DNA from: Rhopalosiphum padi
Taxonomy: Eukaryota > Arthropoda > Insecta > Hemiptera > Aphididae
Assembly: GCF_020882245.1 (NCBI RefSeq)
Contig: NC_083600.1
Coordinates: 8,184,001-8,248,000 of the forward strand
DNA: 64,000 nucleotides
Reading direction: 5' to 3'
Position 1 is the stretch's first letter, and the number at the start of each line of letters is the position of its first letter. Of the stretch, positions 14,101 to 25,551 are shown piece after piece. Below the pieces are notes generated by a model. The model saw only the letters and a list, made by a program, of their open reading frames with translations, did not search any database and was not told the DNA's origin. The position numbers were made by a program, and so were the translations under genes.

Positions 14101-17100
14101 TATATTTAATTGCTTGATCTATAATGACATTTGCTTTAAACTTGACTCTGGTCCTGTTTATATAAATTATCACTTATTTTACGAAAAATCAAGTTAAAGT
14201 ACAAAGAGTGATTTTTGTCCTTTTTATTTATTGAAGATTGAATAGGTCCTATAGAACGCGTAACTATTACAATATCGTTGTGAATAGGTACTTATTTGAT
14301 TATATTATGTTTATTTCTATAAATATTATATAACGCTCCTCAGAGTGAGTTTTATACTCTTAGAAATTTGGTTCATCTACGTAATAAAAATCACGTAACT
14401 TTCCCCTCCCTCTTCTAAAAATAAATAAAATCACGTATTAACAATTTATGATGGGCCACATATTTTATCACACCATGTCTATAGACTGATCGCAGTAATA
14501 AGAAATATTAATAATATTAAATCAATTTATTGTCTATGAATGACAATCGAAATTAAGAATTGGGGATAAACTCACATAGGGCGGGGAAATAGATGACTGA
14601 CTTATAGGGATGGACTTTCCGCCTAACAGTGATGTTGTATTCAACGTCGATGTACTGTTCGTCCGGACAGCAAGGATAGTACCTGGCGTGTCTCTCCTTA
14701 GAAACGTTAAGGATGTCCCATTCTGTGTGTGCGCTGGCTAATTCTACCTGTAACATATTGCATGATACCGTGACCGTGATTAAGTTTCATTTAGAGCCTA
14801 CATAATACATATATGTTTTTATAAATATTATATAATTTATATATTACGTGCTATTAATGCAAAATGCAATACAGGGACGCCCAGATAATTTTTGAAAGCG
14901 CGCTATATGCAACTTACTAAAATTGCACCTTTCAATCTATTATTTTGATTTAATTCGAATATAAAAATTATTTATTATATTCTAATCAATTAACTATTTA
15001 TGTACGACTTGCTTTATAATATTAGAATAATTATATTTGGCCGAAACTGATATATTTATAATTCTTGTACTACGAGCATGTGATTTGACACTTACTTCGT
15101 ACGAGATCGTATATTACATTTGAGCTTTGTCCTAATTCTATAAAAAAGAATCGAGGCCTTTATATTTTTCCTACGGTTGGAGTGTCGACTTTTCATCATG
15201 CCGGAAATGCAGCTGAAAGGAGCAGTTTAAAGTCTGTAGTAATGAGAATAAGAAAAATACTGATTTTTAGAATTAGGAACCATCTTTCTCCCCTCTTCCC
15301 ATCATCCCTTATTGGTATAGACGATACACATGCATTCTGGGCGCCACTGTAGATGTGCGATGTACGTTGGACTGAATATAGTTAAATATGGAGATCACCG
15401 ACTCCTTCATCGTCGTCGATGGTCAGGTTCAGGTCTCTGCCCAAGTACAACCACGACCCGAGTTTCAAGACTCCAGTCTGCGTGTCGTGAGGCCAGTTCG
15501 TCGTGTCTGTCTTGCAATGTATGATGTACTGTACCGGTTCAACCCAGATCACTCCACCGTTTTTATTCACCACGCTGTTGACGTGCGTCCGATCGTCTTC
15601 CATGTTTGCGTCGACGCTGAAAGTTTAGTGATATTCGTTTGTTTTTTTTTAATTTTATGTTTTGAACAACAAAAGTAGTTTTCTAATATACCTACTTGTT
15701 GAATGCCATGACGTCCGGGTGCCAGATTTCACGGTGGTCGACTATTATGGAATTCAAGTATTCATATTCACTCGGATTCCAAGCCAACCGATTATCGATC
15801 CAGTTCTAGAAAAATAATTAAACATTATTCTTTGTCAAACCTACAAGGCTACAAATATCTGGGAGACCTTTTTCCCATTTACAACTCGATTGAAAAAGTC
15901 TCATATTATTAATATATCGACTAAGCTGGGTTATACAAAGTGTAATGTATACAAAATTGAAAATACCAATATATATCATATAAAGTGTATAAATAGTGTA
16001 CATTTAAATATGAAGTTAGACAGTGGCGTGGCGAGCATATTTCAAACCCTAAACAAAGTATTTAAAAAATGACCCACCCACTATACCCCCTACAATATAA
16101 TATATAATCTAAAACTGTATAGTAATCTAGAATTTGCATTATAGAACACAGGCCACCAACAATTTAATATAAAAAAAATACTATATTAATTAACTAAACA
16201 TTCATCCACACAAATTTTAAAATTTTTGAACTCAACATAAATTTCTGGGGCTAAGCAATTTTATAAGACAAACATCGCTCACCGCGCCATTGAAGTTAGA
16301 TTTAAAATTATAAACATTTAATAAAAACAAATTGTGAGTTAAGATTATTATAACGAGTAAGTAAAATTAGAAAATAAAATCATATTTATCAATAAAATAT
16401 GTATAGCAAAAAAATATAATAATTTATTTATTTAATAAATCATACAGGTATAGTCATTACATGTTTACCTACAGGTTTTTTTATCTTTTGCAAGTTAGAA
16501 TTATCTCTTTGACATATAATATGCATATAGGTACAAATGTACAATATTAAATAAGTACTAATTAATTTTTAACAAATACGATAACAACATACTCGTAATA
16601 CGACTTACTTAAATATAACTTTTCTCGTTAAAAGAAATAGTATAATCTTATATTGGATTATATTATGATTTAGATATTCTTTAATAAAAAAAAAAACACT
16701 TACCGCTATGAACCATGTGCTGAGTATCATTTGAGATTTTTCATAATTCTATAAGACATTAAATATACATGATTAATAATTATAACCACTTAATTTGAAA
16801 CGCAAAAATAAAAATATAATATTTACCAACTCTGCACTTTTTATCAATATTCTCATGTTCACTTCTAAAGCGATATTATCATCAGAGGTAGGTTTCACTA
16901 CTTTGTCATAGTTTTGAAAAATATGTTTTCTTAAGACATATTCTACTGTTGAATTGTGACTAGATGGCTGGTCTGACTGGACTTGAAATTACAAATATAA
17001 TTTTAATAAACTTTTTAATGTATTTTTGGATTTACAAAATTATGTATGATATAAAACAATCAAATTAAAACTACATATTTTGAGATAATAATAAAAAATT

Positions 17101-18195
17101 CTAGACACGCCACTGAATGAGAATAATAATAAGTATTATACGTATATCTTTTTTTTGATTTAAATATTATAGAATAATTATTATAATATATGTATCATCA
17201 CAGCCCACAGGTAAAATACGAATTTTAAATTACTTTTTCATATCTAGCCATTTCGAATTGAATTGTTTTTATTTACATTTTTAGAGCGATATTATTTTGT
17301 TTGTGATATATGGTATAAGTTAATTAATAGATAGGTAAAAATAATTTTTAAACTTTAATATTTTATTATTTAGGTAATTGTGGAAGTAGGGAGACTATAT
17401 CAAATTTAAACCGATGAAAATATAAAAATGTTATTATCTTATCTTATTTTTTTAATTACAAACAGTAAAGAAAAAAATGAATACTTTTTTTAATTAATTC
17501 AACAATTTGTTTTTAAATTCCGCAATCTATAAAATCTATAAATTATAGTATTGAACTATTGCATCAGTAAAATATTATACCTACTACCTACATATTATTA
17601 TTACATTATAGGAGCTGTAGGCACCGTCTTCAGTTTCTATGAAATTAATATATTATTAACTTCAAGTTATTGACAGCATTTATTTACATTGATAACATAT
17701 TCGTAATTTTAAGTTTTTAAATTGTATACAATTGAAAATTATGAATATAGTTATTATTTTTACAGGTTAGTCTATAAAATCAATGACAAATATAGAAAAT
17801 TAGGAAATATTTTAACTTGCTGTTTATCATTATTATCATTATATGTTTGTATTAATATAATTTTAGATATAATATACAGTCTATACAAGAACGCACATTG
17901 AGTAAATTTAAATTGTAAACATTTATTTTTCGTAATATTTCTATTGGCTACGTGAAATAATTGTGCTGAATAATATAATAATGTGTTCAAACTTCAAAGT
18001 TTTGTTGCCATAGAGTATAGACACTATATCTATTTAAGATTACAATAAGGATCGTAAAACAAATATAATTTGCAATATTAAATTATTTTTTTGATTTTAA
18101 TTTTATGGACATTGCTTACTTGAGCCAAACGTCCACGAGTGTGTAACAGCTTGTATAGCTATAAATAAGAACAATCCACTATGAGAGCCTAACAT
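11127..18195 (-). CDS. Nicotinic-receptor-like alpha subunit with a broken Cys-loop (tandem copy A)
   Basis: Nine exons join in phase to 414 residues: 18120-18195, 16827-16981, 16704-16748, 15696-15805, 15403-15616, 14576-14747, 12222-12377, 11406-11560 and 11127-11288. The 45-, 110- and 214-nt exons equal those of the third receptor gene (36199-43081). Exon 1 is a signal peptide (MLGSHSGLFLFIAIQ). Binding-domain landmarks follow: STWFIANW (loop D), IWHPDVMAFN (loop A), GSWLY (loop B) and YYPCCPDEQY (loop C with vicinal Cys, hence alpha type). The Cys-loop reads C-13-G: the second Cys is Gly. Four membrane segments follow; TM2 starts YCRLF instead of GEK, and TM4 ends LLLRFMP. The TM3-TM4 loop is only about 65 residues. 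The exon 5 donor is gtcggt, a poor site, but the exon length supports it. It is probably a cation-channel subunit in the neuronal plasma membrane; the ligand is unproven. Large introns hold one MITE (16021-16292) and nothing else recognised. Confidence 0.88.
16021..16292. mobile_element. hAT-type MITE (272 bp) with perfect 8-bp target duplication
   Basis: Inverted ends CAGTGGCGTGGCGAGC (16021) and GCTCACCGCGCCATTG (ending 16292) match at 13 of 16 positions when one is reversed. The flanks are identical: AAGTTAGA at 16013-16020 and 16293-16300. There is no coding capacity. It sits in the intron between exons 3 and 4 of the first receptor gene. Confidence 0.88.
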
Positions 18196-19011
18196 TGTGC
18201 TTAAAATTCAAAAGTCATAAGCAACAACAATCCACCGAAGTAAAAACAGTTTGAACGGTTCTGAATGTTGACACGTTGTGTGCCCGCGGAATACTGGACA
18301 ATTTAGTTACAAACGTCCGTGATTATATTTTGTCCACTTGAGTACAGGATACAACATATTATTCAATTTAATGTGATCAGTTTAACTAAAAATATTGTCC
18401 TTGGGGTCATATAATATGTTTTACTGTACGTCACTGACTGCTCGCGAAAAGCAATCATATCTAACTCGATACTTGTACTGGATAATTTTGGAAGTTTGTC
18501 TGTTGGTGTGATATTCAAGTACATTATAATAGGTTTTCAAAGTCATTTCCATTGTAGTACGAGATACGGGCATATTATAATTTAAACTAATCGCAGTCGC
18601 ATTAAAAGAAGTATTTTATTGTAGTATACATGTATTGGTATATTATTACTGTTTTGATTCCGGGTCATGTTGAAAAATTGAAATAATTAAATTAAATTAA
18701 ATCTGTTTGATTTATCGAAAAGATTATACTGGTATTTTTGGAATTTTTTTATAGTAAAAGTATTTATTTAAAATTTAACCTTCATCTGTATTCGTTTATT
18801 TGTTATGCCACTTATGATGAAAATTTCAAAATTATAAGTAGGTATTTATTAATAATAATAGTAATAATAAAAATGAAAATGTGACTATTCAAATATAGTA
18901 GAATGAAACATTTAATCAAAGAGTTAGAAAGAATTTACTATTTTATATAGTGGCTGTGTTATGTTTCATAATCTGATTCATGTCTTCACCAGGTAAGTTG
19001 ATCTCATCATT
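18196..19011. other. Upstream region of the first receptor gene
   Basis: This should hold the promoter of the minus-strand receptor gene that starts at 18195. No distinct core promoter element could be assigned, and no exon is supported. Confidence 0.4.
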
Positions 19012-19019
19012 AAATAGAG

Positions 19020-19321
19020 CAGCGGTTCCCAACCTTTTTGAGACTATTACCCATAAGTCGGTTAGATATCAACAAGTACCCCTTTCTACAAAAAAAAAGT
19101 TGAGTAAAAAAAAAAACGAAAACAAAATATATAATGATTATAGTTATAATTCATTAAAATTTTTCAAACAGAGTTATTACAATTACATTTACAGTCATAG
19201 TACACATGACTAAATAGATAATAAGTACTTAAAATTAATATAAATAGTTTAACCTTTACCCCTTAAAAAAATTGTGTTTTTACCCTCTTGGAGGTAACTA
19301 CCCCCAGATTGGGAACTGCTG
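19020..19321. mobile_element. hAT-type MITE (302 bp) with perfect 8-bp target duplication
   Basis: Ends are CAGCGGTTCCCAACC (19020) and the inverted GATTGGGAACTGCTG (ending 19321). CAG-GGTTCCCAA ends are typical of hAT elements. Identical flanks AAATAGAG lie at 19012-19019 and 19322-19329. It lies between the two tandem receptor genes and carries no transposase. Confidence 0.9.
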
Positions 19322-19329
19322 AAATAGAG

Positions 19330-21930
19330 GATTTGCGACTCGGAATGTTATTATTTTTTTTTTATTATTTCTCTAGTGATATTTTTTTCTATTGTATAGA
19401 TACTATTTTTGGCGTTGAATTTTATTCTGACATTAATAAATTAATTAATTATGATTTAGAAGATATTTCAGTAGTATAGTTAATACACGCCGATTGTGTA
19501 ATTAACGATCTAGTCTCTACTCTCTTTATGTCTTTATGTCTATGTATATAATTAGCCACGACCGTTATATTTTTATTAACCAGAAGACATCTCAGTGGAT
19601 AAGATTTCTGATACAGCTTACAAAACTCTCGCAGAAATTCATTCAATTTTTTTTTTATTTGTATAAACACTATAAACCATATGCACCTGTTATGTTAATA
19701 CGTTTAATGTACAAAGAGGTTCTGCCCGTATATATTCCAAAATAAAATAAATAGCAACAGGCTGGCCAGTTAACTAGTGGTGAGTTTCTCGTGTAACACG
19801 CAGTGCATCGTTCAACAACGACACCATTCATCAACAGCGAGTCGCTGTCGAATAACGGAGCGCTAACCTAAATCCCATCATGACTTATTGCTTATCTAAT
19901 TCTGTCGTCCGGGCCTACGGAATAATATTAGTTATCACTTTTACACAGTTTGTCTCGTTGCTATTACTATATATATTTATTATCTGTTGGTGTGTATGTC
20001 GATTGTGCCAGCACCATATCTACGTTTGGTATAGTTTCTATGTGAGATAAAGTATCCCAAGCATAAACATAAATTAAAATTAATAACATTCAAAAAGTAT
20101 AAGTAACATAAAAAATAATAAATATAAAAAACAATCGTTAAAGATAATATTCCAACATATGAAAGCAACACTATCAGTATGGTCCAATTTGTGAGGTCAG
20201 TAAGTACTAAATATAATATACATATTTTTTGGTTTTTGTACTACACATGTGGTTACTGGCGACCACAATTATTATTCACGGGATAGCGCTTCGTTGTAGA
20301 AACGTGCCATTTCAAATGGCACCCAATTCTTGATCCGGGGATTGTGGGTTCAAGCCCCCACTGGCATCCTGCCAGTTAAGTTTACATGGTGTAATTTACC
20401 AAATTTCAAATAGGTAAATAGGTAATACAACTATATATTTAGGTAATATGGTTAAGGTTACGTGTTATGTAGTATACAAGCAATAATTTTAAATATTTTT
20501 TATACACAACATTGGTTTTATTTATCTATTTTAAAATTAGAAGACGTTTCTTGTTAATTTATATTATTATTGCATATTAATATAGAAAAAGATAAATCAT
20601 AGCTATAGTGATAAATATATATATAGAATAAATATAATGAAAACATCATATGATATGTATTGAATATTTTAATACTTGTATAAACGATATGTATTGATAG
20701 TAAAATTTAATGTTATTATATAATATAGAATTATTTCTGATAAATAAATAAAATAATTTTGTTTTGTTCAATCGTAGGTATTCTAAACGATGTTCTGGCT
20801 TTTTTATTAGCTGTTCTAAGATATATTGTAATGATTTATACATATTGCTATTTTGCTGTTATTCATTTTCCTTTTAGATTATAAATATGTACCTTGTTTT
20901 ATATTATAATAACTTTCTATAGCAAATTCAATCAAATTAAATTTTCTAAAATGATTAAAATTCATATTAAAATTAATTGATGGTCGTGTAAAATTATTTC
21001 AAATTAGTAGTCAATTAATATATTTCATGTAGATATTCTTTCGTATTTTATTTGTATTTTTATTTTATTCGGTTGCAATTTTGATTATGGTTCTACTGGA
21101 TAATTAAACCTATAACTTATCTATTATGTTTATTATTAGATGTCTCTATTGAATGCAACTATTTATATAAAAACATCTTTATGTACTTTTTGTTTTTAAG
21201 AATGTCTTAAAACACGCAAATTAGGTGGTTTGAAGAGTGTTACTAGTTAAATTAAATTCTTGCAAAAACGTATTAATTATCTATAAACTTTTTAAATAAT
21301 TTTGGAGTTATGAAATTCAATTCAAGTTACTAAATACTGTAATGGAATAAATTTATTTGGAAAAGGATAACTCAGGTGATAGCAGACAGGTAATAGAAAT
21401 TCATAGTCTTATTGTCCAAAAAGGAATTAAATATGTTATTTAATGTATAATATTGATTAAATATAGAAAAGTACTGAGGTATATGAGTAAAAAATATTTA
21501 GTGATTTTTATTATAAATATTAATTAAATGCTTATTATTATAGCTATGTATAGCGTACACCAGTATAAAAACAATATAAAATATGAATAATTCTTATGTT
21601 CTATTATTATTAGTTGATAAAATTATAATTTGAAAATATAATTATATAATTATTCTGAAAACAACAATGAATTAATACGTACATACGAATATATTATTAC
21701 CTGGGGAAGTATCACGATTTACGAGACTACTAAAATGTCTGAAGGAGTATAAATTTGCAAACAAACAATAACCAGACTAAATTTTAATGAATACATTTTA
21801 TCATAATTTAATTCTACCTTGTAATTGTATAATATTTGAACGATAAAAATTTGTATATTGGTATTTAGAAGCCCATGCTCATGCTGCAATGACTTTAAAT
21901 ACACTTAAAAGATATCATTATTTACACTAA
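19330..21930. other. Intergenic DNA between the tandem receptor genes
   Basis: No coding exon with credible splice sites was seen. The only distinctive element is a GC-richer structured patch at 20304-20375, listed separately. The remainder is AT-rich. Confidence 0.5.
20304..20375. other. Cluster of three small hairpins, possible tRNA-derived SINE or ncRNA fragment
   Basis: Within AT-rich DNA, three stem-loops follow each other. A perfect 9-bp inverted repeat lies at 20304-20322 (GTGCCATTT/AAATGGCAC). A GTGGG/CCCAC stem at 20344-20361 encloses TTCAAGCC. A 6-bp stem CTGGCA/TGCCAG lies at 20361-20375. GGTTCAAGCCC at 20347-20357 resembles a Pol III B box. No convincing A box or full cloverleaf was found, so it is not called as a tRNA. 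Confidence 0.3.
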
Positions 21931-22181
21931 CTAAAACACAAAGCGTGATAGAAGAATAACATAAATAATTGAAAATATAACAAAACATATTTTATCGATT
22001 GTTTTAGCAAATGCTTGTCTTTTGTTAAACTCTATGAATTGTAAATCTATTTCTTTGCCTTCGTCTTGAGTTCGATTATTTGACGACGGTCCCTGTGAAA
22101 AATTTAAAAAATTTGTTTGCATTAACATTTGAACAGTTATAATCTATAATAATATACACTTTACACATATATATCATATAC

Positions 22182-22227
<46 letters not shown>

Positions 22228-25200
22228 TATATAGATAGTTTAACATTATTATGGACTATGTTTTGTAATAATTATTGACAACATTATATTACGTTCACCT
22301 CCATTGTCAGGAATTCTATAAATCTGGATTGAACGAAGCTTGAAATTGGTTTTGAAAGTGGTTTCTGTGTTATTATCATATTTTTTACCATCACTGATAT
22401 TATAGCCGTTGAAACTATCAGCACGAGACTGTACGTGTAGTATGCAGCTATATATAGTCGTTAAAAATAAAAAGACAAGTTTTACTCTTGTAAAAATCAT
22501 ATTTCCATTTTTTAAATTAATTAAAATCATGTTTTGTTCAAATGAGAATATTAGGTACCGTTTATTACCGGAACGTGTCATGTGATATACGTACCAATCA
22601 ACGGAACAGTGGACAGTGTTAGAGGTATTTTCGAGTACAGAACCTGTAGAATGATAATAACAATCAATGCGTTGAATAGGCTCATTACAAGTTTACACCT
22701 GTCGTCTAGCGAAAGCCAAAACACCAGTAAATTCAACAGAGCTGTACCTGTGTGTAAGAAAAAAAAATAATAATAAAAACGTAAATCATCAACAAATTAG
22801 TGCAGATTAGATTACTCGATTACGCATTGTACTATATTCTTTATTCATATTCGAATATTCATGTCATTGGTAGCGCATACCGAATAAGACAATAATGTTT
22901 ATATCGTCAGTACGTATACTAATTTAGTTACACAACTACAAACTATTATTGTCGCGACGAAGTGAAAACCGAAGATTTTTGTGAGGGGAGAAAAATATAC
23001 TTGCATAACGCCGGTATGAAAACGATCGAATGACGATGGCTAGTTTTCCGGTTGATGGTGATGTTGTATTCGACGTGGTTATATGGTTCGCCCGAGCAGC
23101 ACGAATAGAATTTTGTCATTTTCTCACTAGAGATTTGTAATATTTGCCATTCCGAATGAGGGCTAACGATTTCGATCTAAAAAAAAAAACAATAAATCAG
23201 AATTTTCGTTTATAGTTTTTGCATGAAAGTCGCCGCTCGCCGCCCGGATTTCTATTCAGAAAATAATTATCGCGCGAAAGACCTCGTGTGCTGTGTCTGT
23301 CAGATTTATCACGTTTGCGCTGTACACCCACGACCCGACTTTCAACACTCCAGTCTGCGTATCAAACGGCCAGTGAGTCATGTCGGCTTGGTAGTGTATC
23401 CTGAACTGGACGGGCTGTACCCTCATTACGTATCCGGTGCTTTCCACGAGGCTCAGCGGGTGTCTGTGTTCTATGGTGTTGTCGTCTATGCTGGAACGAT
23501 TCGAACGAAAAAAACACGGTTTTATTCCACCGCCGTGTAGATGAGTATTATTGGTTATCGATGGGTATATATAGCTTTATGATCTTATACACATTTCTGT
23601 GTGATATACGGACAATAACCGGCAAAATCGGTTGACTCGATAAATGTTTTTAAATACCTACACATCATTTCGTACTTTTTCGATATACGGTTTTCAAATG
23701 TCTAATAAAATTATGTTTGTAAATTACTGCGTCTGTCAATTGTTTATCGTTTTATTATCGCGTAGTTCTGGAACTAACGAATGGGATGTTTGTATAAAAT
23801 GTTAAAAAATTCAAAAAGTTTAAAATATAATTGTTCACAAGAACTCATGATTTTTATTTATACTAACAAAATGTATCCCCTTACCTAAAATTGCGCATGC
23901 ACATTCAAGTAACGGTTAGTGCTATAAAACCCAACGTCCGCTGTTTAATAGACATTTGGACATACCTGTTATAGGCCATCACGTCTGGATGCCAAATTTC
24001 GTGGTGTTCGACTGTTATGTAATTGATTTTATCGTAATCGTTCGGGTTCCATGTTAGTCGTTCGTCATTCCAAACCTGCGGAAGAACGGAGTGAATTACT
24101 TACACCAATAGCAAGTATTATAGATTTAAATTTCGGGATGAAAAACGTAAAATAAAACATATAATATTGAATTCATAGAAATGGGCTCAATAAAACATAA
24201 CATTATGATGTATTAATACGAATAATCCGCACGAATAATGTAGGTATATACTTACCATTTTTAACGAGGCGTAAATTATCATATGAGAATTTTCGTAACT
24301 CTGTGAAATTTCAACGAAAACATGACTGTATTAGTTTGGTTATGTTTTGCAAGTTTTAACTATGTACACTAGAACATGAACTTAACCAATTCCACGCTGT
24401 TGAATACAGTGTTCATTTTCATACGAACGAGTTTCTTATTTGTAGCCGGCACCACCACTTTGTCATAATTTGTCAACAGTTGTTTTCTCAACTCGTATCC
24501 AGCAGTGATGTTTTCATCTGGTAGTTTTGAATTATCTGTTGACATATTTAATGCATTAATTATTGATATCGTACTACATAACGAAATAATTTACTTATAA
24601 GTATAGTATGAGTAAAAAGTTTTTAAACATTATCTTAGCTTTAATAAAGTCATGCTTTGAATCATAATAATATTTTATTACCCCGTACAGATATTGTTCA
24701 AGTATATAATAAGTTAGTGAACATAGTCAATACGATTTTCGATGCGTATTACTGCAGACTAATTTCTAACCTACTCGCATTGTATGTAATACACAATTTG
24801 AGAAAACATTTCGTTAAGCCATTATTTAATATTTGCTGGTATTTTTATAAAAAAATAAAAAAATCAAAAAAATCTCCATTCCTTCAGAAAATGTACTAAA
24901 TAATTAAAAACACACAGTCCTCGATTGCGGTTAGAGTCAGTAGTGTTAAACTGTTTAAAAACATTTCAACCACGATACACATGATAATAATTATTTATCT
25001 ATATTGTTATATTATTATACATATATTATTTAAGAAACTTAATGATAATCTATTGTGGTGGAATAATACTGTTCCGATTTTGCCAAACTAATGAAATAAA
25101 GTGATTCAAAATTAAAATAATTCCTACATAATATTACTATTTATTTACTATTTCACAGTAAAAATTTTCGGCAGATAAAGTATTATACTACGCCGTCGAA

Positions 25201-25551
25201 ATCGTGGATTCAAGATAAGTGTTTTTTTGAAAGTATTAAATACCTATATTATTTTCGCTGAGTACCTAGTAGGTATGAGTATTGACACGTTTACGAATCT
25301 CAGCGACAAACAGGACCGAGTTAAGAATAGGAATTTGTCACTAAGGCTGAGTTACCGGCCAGCAAACATATCAAACCACATCATTCTGGCAGATATGATT
25401 CACCAGGCGCGTGATGTGTTTTCTTAGTTTCCCGTTCGTTTATAGCACAGTACAATAATAATGAACGATTTGTTGATTTACTTGTGTCGCCAGCTGCATA
25501 GTACACGGCTAAAGTTATCAGGAACAATCCCAACCGTAGATCGCGTATCAT
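21931..25551 (-). CDS. Nicotinic-receptor-like alpha subunit lacking both Cys-loop cysteines (tandem copy B)
   Basis: Nine exons join in phase to 405 residues: 25482-25551, 24387-24535, 24256-24300, 23966-24075, 23283-23490, 23005-23176, 22595-22747, 22299-22447 and 21931-22092. Exons 3, 4, 6 and 9 equal copy A in length. Exon 1 encodes a signal peptide (MIRDLRLGLFLITLAVYYAAG). Landmarks: loop A IWHPDVMAYN, loop B GSWVY, loop C FYSCCSGEPY (vicinal Cys kept). The Cys-loop has Tyr and Gly where both cysteines should be, around WPFDTQT. The loop D Trp is Ser (YASLKMVW). Four TM segments follow; TM2 starts RCKLVMS, and the TM3-TM4 loop is about 60 residues. The exon 6 donor is GC (gcaagt), placed by the copy A exon length and frame. 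The exon 5 donor is gtcttt. It is probably a tandem duplicate of the gene at 11127-18195 and probably a plasma-membrane channel subunit. A pseudogene is unlikely because all frames are intact. Confidence 0.87.
22185..22226. repeat. (TA)21 microsatellite
   Basis: An uninterrupted TA run of about 42 bp lies in the last intron of receptor copy B, between its TM3 and TM4 exons. Confidence 0.95.

Noticed and set aside
17101..17116. cacgccactg sequence resembling a hAT right end
   Set aside because: No matching left end or target duplication found nearby.
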